38,007 nt of DNA from an uncultured Bacteroidota bacterium (GTDB lineage: Bacteria; Bacteroidota; Bacteroidia; AKYH767-A; JABDAW01), in assembly GCA_903844645.1 (NCBI GenBank), contig CAIMUP010000096.1, positions 1 through 38,007 of the forward strand, in the 5' to 3' direction. The notes under the pieces were generated by a model. The model had not been told where the DNA came from. It was given only the letters and a program-made list of their open reading frames with translations, and made no database searches. The number at the start of each line of letters is the position of its first letter. Within the stretch, counting starts at the first letter, position 1. The translations under genes were made by a program, and so were the position numbers. Below, one piece after another: positions 24,073 through 32,533 of the stretch.

Positions 24073-24621
24073 TTAATTAATTATTGGTTCGTTTTTTATT
24101 ACATATAAGTCATTCAAATTCCTGCCTAAGCCGCGATAATCCATGCCATAGCCTACCAAAAATTCGTTCGGTACTTCGAAGCCGAGGTAGGTTACGGTAA
24201 TATCATGTTGCAGGGCTTTGGGCTTTAATAGGAGGCTTGCCCAGAGGACGGATTTGGGTTGGAATTTTTGGATTTCATCATTCAAAAAGAGGGCGGTAGC
24301 ACCGGAATCCACAATATCTTCTACGAAAATGATGTCTCTGCCTTTGACCGATTCGTCTAAGCCTACTAGGGTTTTGATGCCCTCTTTTTTGATGCCATCG
24401 TAAGACGAAACTTTGATAAAGGATATTTCGCATTCAATGCTGATATTTTTGAATAAATCGGCACAAAAGAGGAATGCGCCATTCAGGACGCCGATAAATA
24501 GAGGAGTCCGTCCTGCCAAGTCATTATTAATGATTTTGGCGAGTTCGAGGATCCTATTTTGGATGACTTTGGCGGGAATATACCGTTCAAATTCTTTATC
24601 GTGGAGCTTAATTGTTTTCAT
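24073..24621 (-). CDS. hpt: Hypoxanthine phosphoribosyltransferase
   Basis: A 182-residue purine-salvage enzyme making IMP/GMP from hypoxanthine/guanine and PRPP. The PRPP-binding motif is IIFVEDIVDSGATA (about 94-107). FIGVLNGAFLF and VSSYDGIKKEG (the flexible loop region), and the tail VGYGMDYRGLGRNLNDLYV, are typical. It is the first gene of the operon hpt-adk-obg-PAP2, with a TACTTTTG box upstream. With purH and the amidophosphoribosyltransferase, it makes purine supply a theme of the window. Confidence 0.95.
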   Translation of the reverse strand: MKTIKLHDKEFERYIPAKVIQNRILELAKIINNDLAGRTPLFIGVLNGAFLFCADLFKNISIECEISFIKVSSYDGIKKEGIKTLVGLDESVKGRDIIFVEDIVDSGATALFLNDEIQKFQPKSVLWASLLLKPKALQHDITVTYLGFEVPNEFLVGYGMDYRGLGRNLNDLYVIKNEPIIN

Positions 24622-24672
24622 TTAATGCGGAAAATTCCTTTTTTATAACGGCAAAACATGGTTTTAGGCTGG

Positions 24673-24680
24673 CAAAAGTA
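24673..24680 (-). promoter_or_regulatory. -7 promoter box of the hpt operon
   Basis: The minus strand reads TACTTTTG (24680 to 24673), a perfect TAnnTTTG, giving a leader of about 48 bases to ATG 24621. Array 10 begins 35 bases upstream of it. Confidence 0.55.
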
Positions 24681-24715
24681 ACAAATTAACGGTAGGTCGC
24701 GAAGAACGGAGTTTC

Positions 24716-24862
24716 CGAGTCGTCATCTGGGACATCCTTGGCGTCATCTAGGAAGCCCTTGGCGTCATCTAGGAAGCCCTTGGCGTCGTCAAGGAAGTTC
24801 TTGGCGTTATCTGGGACATTCTTGGCGTCGTCTCGGACATCCCAGTTGTCATCTCGGATTCG
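24716..24862. repeat. 21-bp tandem array (array 10)
   Basis: Seven units begin at 24716, 24737, 24758, 24779, 24800, 24821 and 24842. The consensus is CTTGGCGTCATCTAGGAA with a variable 3-base end. Central copies carry AGGAAG, while copies nearer both edges carry GGGACAT or CGGACAT. The array lies in the 400-bp divergent gap between hpt and the polysaccharide export gene, outside the promoter boxes of both (24673-24680 and 24966-24994). Confidence 0.94.
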
Positions 24863-24965
24863 CTAATGGGGCGAACAACGGTTGTTTTACGATTGAAAAC
24901 AGGATTCTCGGCGAGTGAATTCAGGAAAACGGGGTAAAAATAATCATCGAACCAAACCCTCATTA

Positions 24966-24994
24966 GTTGTATTACGGAATTTATTGTAGTTTTG
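24966..24994 (+). promoter_or_regulatory. Promoter of the polysaccharide export operon
   Basis: GTTG (24966-24969), a 17-base spacer and TAGTTTTG (24987-24994) fit the -33/-7 pair. The GTG start follows 26 bases after the box. Confidence 0.6.
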
Positions 24995-25019
24995 GGGGCT
25001 TGAAATAAAATATCCAATC

Positions 25020-25781
25020 GTGCGCAAATTACTTTATCTGTTTCTGATTACCACTACGGTTTCGTGTAATCTTTTAAACCCGAGCATCATGTTCAAGACG
25101 GGTGCTGATTATAAATATGCGACCATCAAAGATACCGTTGTTCCGGAATATCGGTTGGCACCGAATGACCGGTTTACGTTTTTGATTTCGACGAATGAAG
25201 GGTATAAACTGATAGATTTTGCGACGATGATTAATAGTACCTCGAATAATGCGGGAACTGCCGCCTCGAACCTGCAAGAATTTTCAATAGACAGGGACGG
25301 ATATGCCAAACTGCCCATTCTGGAGAATGTTTTGATGAAAGGAAAAACGATACCGGAGGCGGAAAAATTATTGGAAGAGAAGTATGCAAACTTCTATAAA
25401 GACCCCTTCATCAAGGTTCGGGTGGTTAATAAAAGAGTCATCGTTTTTACAGGCGAAGGCGGCATCGGGATCACAATTACCCTGCTAAATGATAATACCA
25501 CCGTGGTCGAAGCCTTGGCATTTGCAGGAGGAATAAAATCGACAGGGAAAGCCTTTCGGATCAAACTGATTCGTGGCGGATTGACCAATCCACAAATATT
25601 TTTGATAGATCTTTCTACGGTGGAATCTATGAAATCAGGCGATATAGTATTGCAGGCAAATGATATTATCTACGTAGAACCAGTGCGGAATACCAGCCAG
25701 GGCGTGTTAGCCCAAATCACTCCGGTAGTAAGCATCATCACTGCGCTGCTGTTGGTTTATACGATTGTAAAACCGAAGTAA
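25020..25781 (+). CDS. Polysaccharide export outer-membrane lipoprotein (Wza-like)
   Basis: A 253-residue protein starting at GTG 25020. Lipoprotein signal RKLLYLFLITTTVSC has Cys17 as lipidation site. A Poly_export domain follows (about 45-120; YRLAPNDRFTFLIST, FSIDRDGYAKLPILENVLMKG, YANFYKDPFIKVRVVNKRV), then an SLBB domain (about 125-205; NDNTTVVEALAFAGGI). It ends with a hydrophobic segment (VSIITALLLVYTIV) that may insert in the outer membrane as in Wza. It should form the outer-membrane pore through which exopolysaccharide or capsule leaves. The Wzc-like gene follows after 32 bases. Glycosyltransferases and polymerase are not in the window. Confidence 0.92.
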   Translation: MRKLLYLFLITTTVSCNLLNPSIMFKTGADYKYATIKDTVVPEYRLAPNDRFTFLISTNEGYKLIDFATMINSTSNNAGTAASNLQEFSIDRDGYAKLPILENVLMKGKTIPEAEKLLEEKYANFYKDPFIKVRVVNKRVIVFTGEGGIGITITLLNDNTTVVEALAFAGGIKSTGKAFRIKLIRGGLTNPQIFLIDLSTVESMKSGDIVLQANDIIYVEPVRNTSQGVLAQITPVVSIITALLLVYTIVKPK

Positions 25782-25813
25782 CTTGAATAAAAACAGATAA
25801 ATTAATAAAGACC

Positions 25814-28306
25814 ATGGCAAAGAAAAAGATAAAGATGCTGAATGAAGACTTCGATATGAAGTTATTTTTCATGATTGCCCAAAAGAGTTTTCTATGGATT
25901 TTTCTTTTTATTCTACTTGCTACCACCGCCTCTTTTATTAAGTTGCGATATACGGCACCGATATTTGAATCCAGCTCGGTCATCAAAATAGGGATTGAAG
26001 ATAACGCTAACAAAATATTAAACTTCAACAGCGGCATGAGCATCACCAATAATTCAACAAACTTCATTGCCGGAGAAATTGAACTGATGAAGTCCGAGAT
26101 TTTCCTCGAAAAGATATTGGATGACGAGCCGCTCAATGTCAGCTATTTTGCCAAGGGAACCGTTTTGGTAACTGAACTATACAAACAATCGCCCTTCACC
26201 ATCGCGGTAGAATCCTTAGACTCCACCCAATTGGATATTCCTTACTATATCAAATTTGATAACGGAAATGAATTCACCCTCACCTGGGGCTTGGAGCCCG
26301 AAAAGAGAGATTTGAAATGTAGAATCGGAGAGACCGTTAGGATACCATCAGGAAAAATCAAGGTGTTCATCACTGACCTAAGAAGCATCGAAGACCAACA
26401 AAAGGTAATTAAGAAGAATGCTTATTATTTTACGATAAATAATCCAGCCACAGTCATCCGGTCTATTATGAGCCAGTTGAGCATCCAATTATACAGTCAG
26501 GATGCTCAAACAATACAGATAAAATATAAGGATAAAAACGCTAAAAAAGCAGCAGACATTGTCAATGCTATTGCAAATGAATTTATCAAATATGACTATA
26601 ACAAAAACTCTAAGGGTGCGGATAATATTATTAAGTTTATAGATAATCAATTAGACCTTGGAGATATTAAATTAAAAGTTTCGGAAGATGTACTTGAAGA
26701 ATTTAAGAAATCGAACAAGCTTATTAGTCCAGAGCTTTTAGCATCCAGCACAATGACGCATATCACCGACTTGGAAAATCAAAAAATCATTCTTGATTTA
26801 GAAATTGATGTTCTTAATAAATTGGATGAAAATATCAGAGTAAATAAAGATTTAAGTAGCTTGATTCCTCTACTTGCCGGTCAAACCACTGATGGAATCG
26901 TAGCCCATTTGATTACTTCGATAGAACAATTGGACAATGACAAAAATCAAATGCTTTTGCAAACAACCGAAAAATCTAAATCAGTTATTTCTATTAATGA
27001 AAGAATTGAAAAGGAAAAAAGGATTTTATTGGAGAGCATACAAATAGTGAGAGAGAATACTCAAAACAAAGAGAAATCTATATTAGAAAAGCTGAAAGTT
27101 TTTGGTGCAACATTCGATAGTTTTCCCTCTAAAGAAGCTCAATACGCAAGGTTAAAACGATTGTTTGAAATCAATGAAAAGTTCTATTCTCTATTACTTG
27201 AAAAGAAAGCTGAATTCCAAATATCAAAAGCGGGAATAGTTACTAACAATATTATTTTGGAAAGGGCAATCAGTCCTAATATTCCAATTTCTCCAAATAG
27301 AGTTTTGGTCGTCAGCGCCTTTTTGTTTTCAAGTCTGTTCATGAGTTTTTCTCTCATTGTCGTTCGGTATCTTTTCCATAATGAGGTTGGAGCATTGGAT
27401 GAGGTGGAACAATACACCGATGCACCTTTGTTAGGTATTGTCCCAAAATACAAAAAGGAAATTCCAGTATCTCAATTGTTAGTGGATAAAAACCCGAAGT
27501 CGGTAATTTCAGAAGCATTTCGATCTATTAGAACTAATTTGGCGTTCATTGACAATGAACCAGGGGCTAAAATTGTTGCCGTTACATCCACTATTTCTGG
27601 AGAAGGAAAAACTTTTGTTGCCATCAATCTTGCGGGTGTTATAGCCTTTTCGGGTAAACGAGTTGTATTGATTGACCTCGATATGAGAAAGCCAAAGATT
27701 CACGTTGGGTTCAATGTCGAAAATCTAAGGGGGATTAGTACTATTTTGATTGAAAAAGATACTCCAGAGGAATGTATTTACAAAAGCAGTTTGGAATATT
27801 TAGATTTTATCACCGCCGGTCCAATACCCCCTAACCCTTCGGAATTAATCATTAGCCAAAAAATGAGTGCCTTTTTAGAGTATCTTAAAACAAAATATGA
27901 TGTTATTATTATTGACACGCCCCCAGTTGGAATCGTTACCGATGGACTTGCAATGATCTCATTAGCCGACTTCCCGATTTATATTCTTCGTGCTAATTTC
28001 TCTAAAAGGATTTTCATCCAAAATGTCAATAAGTTGATAGAGGATAACAATATCAAAAGGCTTTCTATAATCCTGAATGGTGTTGAGTCATCACGCTCGA
28101 AATATGGTTATGGTGGTTACGGTTACAGATATGGTTACGGTTATGGTGGATATGGATATGGATACGGAGGTTATGGCTATGGTTATGGTTACGGTTATGG
28201 TTATGGTTATGGATATTATGAAGAAGACAAAGAAAGAAAAACCTTGAAAGGGGATTTAAAAAACTTATTTTCTTTCAAAAAGAAAGAGAAGAAAGAACAA
28301 GATTAA
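25814..28306 (+). CDS. Wzc-like polysaccharide co-polymerase / tyrosine kinase with Gly-Tyr tail
   Basis: An 830-residue inner-membrane protein that controls polysaccharide chain length and export. It has a Wzz domain with a first membrane segment (about 25-45), a long periplasmic coiled-coil region (about 260-460) and a second membrane segment (about 500-520). The cytoplasmic BY-kinase domain has Walker A SGEGKT (about 595), Walker A' VVLIDLDMRKP (about 617) and Walker B VIIIDTPP (about 697). The C-terminal Tyr cluster that is autophosphorylated in Wzc is here expanded to about 40 residues of almost pure Gly and Tyr (about 763-804), followed by an acidic-basic tail. It pairs with the upstream export lipoprotein. 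Periplasmic coding is AT-rich relative to the ends. Confidence 0.93.
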   Translation: MAKKKIKMLNEDFDMKLFFMIAQKSFLWIFLFILLATTASFIKLRYTAPIFESSSVIKIGIEDNANKILNFNSGMSITNNSTNFIAGEIELMKSEIFLEKILDDEPLNVSYFAKGTVLVTELYKQSPFTIAVESLDSTQLDIPYYIKFDNGNEFTLTWGLEPEKRDLKCRIGETVRIPSGKIKVFITDLRSIEDQQKVIKKNAYYFTINNPATVIRSIMSQLSIQLYSQDAQTIQIKYKDKNAKKAADIVNAIANEFIKYDYNKNSKGADNIIKFIDNQLDLGDIKLKVSEDVLEEFKKSNKLISPELLASSTMTHITDLENQKIILDLEIDVLNKLDENIRVNKDLSSLIPLLAGQTTDGIVAHLITSIEQLDNDKNQMLLQTTEKSKSVISINERIEKEKRILLESIQIVRENTQNKEKSILEKLKVFGATFDSFPSKEAQYARLKRLFEINEKFYSLLLEKKAEFQISKAGIVTNNIILERAISPNIPISPNRVLVVSAFLFSSLFMSFSLIVVRYLFHNEVGALDEVEQYTDAPLLGIVPKYKKEIPVSQLLVDKNPKSVISEAFRSIRTNLAFIDNEPGAKIVAVTSTISGEGKTFVAINLAGVIAFSGKRVVLIDLDMRKPKIHVGFNVENLRGISTILIEKDTPEECIYKSSLEYLDFITAGPIPPNPSELIISQKMSAFLEYLKTKYDVIIIDTPPVGIVTDGLAMISLADFPIYILRANFSKRIFIQNVNKLIEDNNIKRLSIILNGVESSRSKYGYGGYGYRYGYGYGGYGYGYGGYGYGYGYGYGYGYGYYEEDKERKTLKGDLKNLFSFKKKEKKEQD
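28102..28221 (+). repeat. In-frame hexanucleotide repeat coding for Gly-Tyr
   Basis: Runs of GGTTAT, GGTTAC and GGATAT code for the Gly-Tyr tail of the Wzc-like protein. The codons are mixed, so the tract is imperfect at DNA level, but length change in steps of 6 bases would keep the frame. Confidence 0.85.
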
Positions 28307-28367
28307 TACCTTATGAATTGCCTCAATATCCCATATAAAACAGCGTGAAATACTAATATTTAATTCT

Positions 28368-29147
28368 ATGAAAAATATCTTTCAAAACCTACACAAAGTT
28401 CTTATAGCAGCAATCGTCATCTATTCGTATTTCTTTACTTTTTCTCAAGCCCAAGAGTTACGTTTTGGTCCAAAAGCAGGGCTGACCGTTTCGGATATTA
28501 CTAATGTTATTACACCGGGATCCCCGTTCCAAACGCCCACCAATCCTGTGTTTGGCTTTCATGGTGGGGTGGTTGTCGATATTGCTATCAACGATCATTT
28601 ATCCATTGCACCCGAAGTTTTATTTTCTACTGCTGGCGCCAAACAATCTACCGATGAAACTACAAAATACAGCCAACTGGGTTACGATTACACCCTTTCA
28701 TTAACGGGCACTGATTATATAAACCTTAACTACCTCCAGCTGCCGATTATGCTGAAGCATAAGAGTGATAAAGGAATTTATATGTCCTTCGGTCCGACTC
28801 TTGGATATTTATTGTCTGCCAAATATACCGATGCCTCCATCCTTAAAACCACTACCGTTTTCAACAATGTTACCACCTCTGGTTCGGTAGCTACGGATAC
28901 TGCATATAGGATTGATACCGCCTTCAAAAAATTAGATATTGGCATCGCGTTTGGATGCGGATACCAATTCGAATTCGGGCTTGGATTTGGTATCAGATAT
29001 GTAATCGGCATCAGTGATATTTTCAAAGGGGGCGTTACTTATCCCGATGTCAGTTCGCCGTATTACAGAACCATTACCCAAGGTTCTTATGGTAAAAACG
29101 AAATCTTCCAATTCTCTATCAGCTACCTTTTTGGTGGCTCGAAATAA
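28368..29147 (+). CDS. Outer-membrane beta-barrel protein (PorT-like family)
   Basis: A 259-residue exported protein with a signal sequence (residues 1-33, ending FSQAQ) and a small beta-barrel of the outer-membrane protein beta-barrel type. RFGPKAGLTVSDIT at the N-terminus, GFHGGVVVDIAINDHLSIAPEVLF, LQLPIMLKHK, YMSFGPTLGYLLSAKY and the terminal strand FQFSISYLF are typical strands. The mature end in a phenylalanine-bearing strand fits Bam-dependent insertion. A paralogous gene follows 39 bases later, and both lie behind the polysaccharide export genes. The exact role is unknown. Confidence 0.85.
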   Translation: MKNIFQNLHKVLIAAIVIYSYFFTFSQAQELRFGPKAGLTVSDITNVITPGSPFQTPTNPVFGFHGGVVVDIAINDHLSIAPEVLFSTAGAKQSTDETTKYSQLGYDYTLSLTGTDYINLNYLQLPIMLKHKSDKGIYMSFGPTLGYLLSAKYTDASILKTTTVFNNVTTSGSVATDTAYRIDTAFKKLDIGIAFGCGYQFEFGLGFGIRYVIGISDIFKGGVTYPDVSSPYYRTITQGSYGKNEIFQFSISYLFGGSK

Positions 29148-29186
29148 TATTTGTTCTTCGTATTTAATAATCAGATTATAGATTTT

Positions 29187-29921
29187 ATGAAATCATTAAA
29201 GACCCTTATTTTAATAGTAGTTTTGTTCAGCAGTTCTTCTGCTTTTTGCAAGGACAAAGCGTTTCAGATTGGGCTTAAAGGAGGCTTGAATATTTATTCT
29301 TTGTTGAATCCTTCGGCAGGTTTTTCGTCCAACTTTGCTACCGGTTTTCATGCCGGCATCATTACCAGCATTAACTTCGATTCATCTAATTTTTCCATCC
29401 GACCGGAGGTCTTATTCAACCGTGTGGGGGCGGATTTAGAGCAATTCACCTATTCCAATTACACGAATCTGAATTTAGCCCATACTTCCTCGACCCATCT
29501 TAAATATGCGATGACGTTCGATTATATTCAGGTCCCTGTTTTGTTGAGTTATCAATTTTCGGGAGGGGTCAGTATTGCCATCGGTCCTTATGCCGGGTAT
29601 TTATTAAAGGCTAGGAGCGACAGCAGTGTTTTTATCTCCTTCAAAGACTCTTCCAACATACCTTCTAACATTGCCAAATCATCGTCTGGCAGTGGAAGCC
29701 TGGATGTGATTAATTCGATGAATAAATTAGATTTCGGTGCCATGATCGGGCTTAATTATGAATCGGCAAAGGGCTTCGGAATGCAATTCAGATACAGTTA
29801 CGGAATCACCAATGTTTTCCAGAGTACGACTTTTATTAATCCTTCTTCAAAAATCTCCACGTTTCAGCCGGCTTACGGGAATAATTCCAATATCTCGATC
29901 TCCATTTATCATTTCTTTTAA
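29187..29921 (+). CDS. Outer-membrane beta-barrel protein, paralogue of the preceding gene
   Basis: A 244-residue exported beta-barrel protein. The frame is open from 29151, but ATG 29187 starts a clean signal peptide (MKSLKTLILIVVLFSSSSAF). It shares the strand pattern of its neighbour: FQIGLKGGLNIYSLL, GFHAGIITSINFDSS, IRPEVLFNRVG, YIQVPVLLSYQF, IAIGPYAGYLLKARS, and a C-terminal Phe (ISISIYHFF). The two are probably a tandem duplication that diverged. It ends 13 bases before rpe, so it is likely cotranscribed. Confidence 0.85.
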   Translation: MKSLKTLILIVVLFSSSSAFCKDKAFQIGLKGGLNIYSLLNPSAGFSSNFATGFHAGIITSINFDSSNFSIRPEVLFNRVGADLEQFTYSNYTNLNLAHTSSTHLKYAMTFDYIQVPVLLSYQFSGGVSIAIGPYAGYLLKARSDSSVFISFKDSSNIPSNIAKSSSGSGSLDVINSMNKLDFGAMIGLNYESAKGFGMQFRYSYGITNVFQSTTFINPSSKISTFQPAYGNNSNISISIYHFF

Positions 29922-29934
29922 TCAATTTTTATCT

Positions 29935-30594
29935 ATGAAACCTATCATCGCTCCCAGCATTCTTTCGGCGGATTTTGCGAACCTCGCCAAGGACATTGAA
30001 ATGATTAATAACAGTGAAGCCGATTGGTTTCATGTGGATGTGATGGATGGCGTTTTTGTGCCCAACATTTCCTTCGGATTCCCCGTCATCAGTGCCATTC
30101 ATAAGCATGCCAAGAAACCTTTGGATGTGCATTTAATGATTGCTGATGCAGATAAATATCTTCAGAAATTTGCCGAAGTCGGGGCACATAATCTGACAGT
30201 CCATATAGAAGCCTGTACCCATTTGCATCGTACTATTCAAGGTATAAAATCATTAGGTATGAAAGCCGGTGTTGCCATCAATCCGCATGCTTCGGTGTCT
30301 CTTTTGGAAAATGTAATTGCAGATTTGGATGTAGTATTGATAATGTCGGTGAATCCCGGTTTTGGCGGACAGAAATTCATTGAAAATACTTATACCAAAA
30401 TCGGTGCTCTGAAAGAACTTATTCTCCAAAAGAATTCCAAAGCATTAATAGAAATTGATGGCGGCGTGGATTTAAAAAATGCCTCCAAATTAATCCAAGC
30501 CGGAGCCGATGCTTTGGTTGCCGGAAATACGGTTTTCAATTCCGAGAATCCTACCCAGACGATTTCCCTTTTGAAAGCGGCTGGAACGGTTTAA
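29935..30594 (+). CDS. rpe: Ribulose-phosphate 3-epimerase
   Basis: A 219-residue TIM-barrel enzyme of the pentose phosphate pathway converting ribulose 5-phosphate and xylulose 5-phosphate. The start at ATG 29935 gives the family opening MKPIIAPSILSADFANLAKD; the open frame upstream overlaps the previous gene and is discarded. Motifs are WFHVDVMDGVFVPNISFG (metal-binding His and catalytic Asp), LDVHLMI (metal His), VNPGFGGQKFI and IDGGVDLKNA (catalytic Asp). It is normal length and complete. Confidence 0.96.
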   Translation: MKPIIAPSILSADFANLAKDIEMINNSEADWFHVDVMDGVFVPNISFGFPVISAIHKHAKKPLDVHLMIADADKYLQKFAEVGAHNLTVHIEACTHLHRTIQGIKSLGMKAGVAINPHASVSLLENVIADLDVVLIMSVNPGFGGQKFIENTYTKIGALKELILQKNSKALIEIDGGVDLKNASKLIQAGADALVAGNTVFNSENPTQTISLLKAAGTV

Positions 30595-30620
30595 GGATAG
30601 TCTATCAAAAATAGTATTCC

Positions 30621-30840
30621 TTGATGCCAAAACTTATGGTTAGCATCAAAAGATATATGGTTTGGATCAAAAGATATATGGTTGGCATCAAAAGATATAT
30701 GGTTAGGATCGAAAGATATATGGTTCGGGTCGAAAGATATATGGTTGGCATCAAAAGATATATGGTTGGCATCAAAAGATATATGGTTTGGATCGAAAGA
30801 TATATGGTTGGCATCAAAAGATATATAGTTTCACTCCTTT
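30621..30840. repeat. 21-bp tandem array (array 11)
   Basis: Nine units begin with TATGGTT at 30635, 30656, 30677, 30698, 30719, 30740, 30761, 30782 and 30803, with a fading tenth at 30824. The consensus is TATGGTTGGCATCAAAAGAT; variation is confined mostly to positions 8-14 (GGCATCA, AGGATCG, TGGATCA, CGGGTCG). The array opens with an inverted piece of its own unit: TTGATGCCAA (30621-30630), 9-base loop, TTAGCATCAA (30640-30649), a near-perfect 10-bp hairpin. It begins 27 bases after rpe. The rest of the gap to acpP (30841-31018) holds the acpP promoter and nothing else I recognise. Confidence 0.96.
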
Positions 30841-30959
30841 ATATATAGGCAGCTTTTTGGAGGATGGCAATGGTATTGGAGGATTTATTGGGAATGAGGT
30901 ATATTATGGGAGTTTTTGTATGAGAGAAAATCCCTCTTGAAACTTATTTTTCCAAAACA

Positions 30960-30992
30960 TTTGGTTCATATCCCAAAATATTTGTTTCTTTG
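30960..30992 (+). promoter_or_regulatory. Putative promoter of the acpP-fabF-rnc operon
   Basis: TTTG (30960-30963), 21 bases, TTTCTTTG (30985-30992; one mismatch to TAnnTTTG), then ATG 26 bases later. Confidence 0.5.
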
Positions 30993-31018
30993 CGGCTCAA
31001 ATAATAAATAATTAAACA

Positions 31019-31255
31019 ATGTCAGACATTGCAACAAGAGTAAAAGCTATCATCGTGGATAAGCTGGGAGTAGATGAAAAAGAAGTTACACCCGAAGCCA
31101 GTTTCACCAATGATTTAGGTGCGGATTCCCTCGACACAGTCGAACTAATCATGGAATTCGAAAAGGAATTTAACATCGCTATTCCTGATGACCAGGCGGA
31201 AAAGATCGCCACCGTCGGTCAAGCGGTTGATTACATCGAAAAGAACGCTAAGTAA
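31019..31255 (+). CDS. acpP: Acyl carrier protein
   Basis: A 78-residue acidic four-helix protein that carries the growing fatty-acid chain on a phosphopantetheine arm. The attachment site is Ser37 in [16 protein letters not shown]. It lies 15 bases upstream of fabF, in the classical acpP-fabF-rnc order. Confidence 0.97.
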   Translation: MSDIATRVKAIIVDKLGVDEKEVTPEASFTNDLGADSLDTVELIMEFEKEFNIAIPDDQAEKIATVGQAVDYIEKNAK

Positions 31256-31270
31256 TTTTCGCCAAAGCTC

Positions 31271-32527
31271 ATGAAGCTAAGGAGAGTTGTAGTTACAGGT
31301 CTTGGTGCCCTTACCCCTTTAGGAAATACCGTTTCGGATTACTGGAATGGATTGACTAATGGGGTGAGCGGTGCTGATTTTATCACGAAATTTGATAACA
31401 CAAAGTTCAAGACCAAGTTTGCCTGTGAGGTAAAAGGTTTTGATCCTGCGAATCATTTTGATCGTAAGGAAGGACGGCGTTTGGATCCTTTTTCCCAGTA
31501 TGCTTTGGTTACTGCCCAACAGGCGGTTACCGATGCTGGTATTGAAAATAATCCTTCTCTTAACCCTGATAGAGTAGGCGTAATTTGGGGTTCTGGTATT
31601 GGCGGGCTCCTTACATTTCAGGAAGAAGTAATTAATTTTGCCAAAGGCGATGGAACGCCACGGTTTAATCCATTCTTTATTCCTAAGATGATTGCTGATA
31701 TTGCTTCCGGACATATCTCGATTAAGTATGGTTTTCGCGGTCCTAATTTCACAACCGTTTCGGCATGTGCTTCCAGTACCAATGCTATGATTGATGCATT
31801 TAATTATATTCGTTTGAATAAAGCAGATATTATTATTACAGGCGGTTCGGAGGCTGCGGTGAATGAAGCAGGAGTGGGTGGATTTAATGCTTTGCAAGCG
31901 CTTTCCGAACGCAATGATAATCCTCAAACAGCTTCCCGTCCGTTTGATTTGGATAGAGATGGTTTTGTTTTGGGCGAAGGTTCGGGTTGCGTTGTTTTGG
32001 AAGAATATGAACATGCCATCGCTCGTGGTGCAAAGATTTATTGTGAGATAGTAGGTGGCGGAATGTCTGCGGACGCACATCATATTACTGCGCCACATCC
32101 TGAAGGATTGGGTGCAATAAATGTAATGAAGAATGCCTTGCAAGATGCCGAGATGGACGCCAACGAAATAGATTATATCAATGTTCATGGTACCTCTACT
32201 CCGCTTGGCGACATCAGCGAAAGTAAAGCAATCATCAGTGTTTTTGGTGAACATGCCTTTGCATTAAATATAAGCTCCACGAAATCTATGACAGGGCATC
32301 TGTTGGGAGCTGCGGGTGCTATTGAGGCGATTGCTTCCATTCTTGCGGTGCAGAACGATATTGTTCCGCCGACAATTAATCACTTTACTGATGACCCAAG
32401 TTTCGATCCACGATTAAACTTCACTTTTAACAAAGCACAACACAAGCCTATCCGTGCGGCATTAAGCAATACCTTTGGTTTTGGAGGGCATAACGCCTCG
32501 GTAATTTTCAAGAAATTCTCCCCTTAA
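31271..32527 (+). CDS. fabF: 3-oxoacyl-[ACP] synthase II
   Basis: A 418-residue condensing enzyme that elongates fatty acyl-ACP with malonyl-ACP. The thiolase-fold active site Cys is in TVSACASSTN (about residue 165), the two His in NVHGTSTPLGD (about 305) and GHLLGAAGAIE (about 341). The opening MKLRRVVVTGLGALTPLGN and end NTFGFGGHNASVIFKK are typical. rnc follows in the same frame six bases after the stop. Confidence 0.97.
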   Translation: MKLRRVVVTGLGALTPLGNTVSDYWNGLTNGVSGADFITKFDNTKFKTKFACEVKGFDPANHFDRKEGRRLDPFSQYALVTAQQAVTDAGIENNPSLNPDRVGVIWGSGIGGLLTFQEEVINFAKGDGTPRFNPFFIPKMIADIASGHISIKYGFRGPNFTTVSACASSTNAMIDAFNYIRLNKADIIITGGSEAAVNEAGVGGFNALQALSERNDNPQTASRPFDLDRDGFVLGEGSGCVVLEEYEHAIARGAKIYCEIVGGGMSADAHHITAPHPEGLGAINVMKNALQDAEMDANEIDYINVHGTSTPLGDISESKAIISVFGEHAFALNISSTKSMTGHLLGAAGAIEAIASILAVQNDIVPPTINHFTDDPSFDPRLNFTFNKAQHKPIRAALSNTFGFGGHNASVIFKKFSP

Positions 32528-32533
32528 ACTATC

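Noticed and set aside
30605-30848. Possible small proteins with KRYMVGI or TIYLLMP repeats in array 11
   Set aside because: Period 7 residues from the 21-bp unit; both strands open; no initiation context.
31319-32254. 311-residue reverse-strand frame opposite fabF
   Set aside because: It is a shadow of the well-conserved fabF gene with no recognisable domain.
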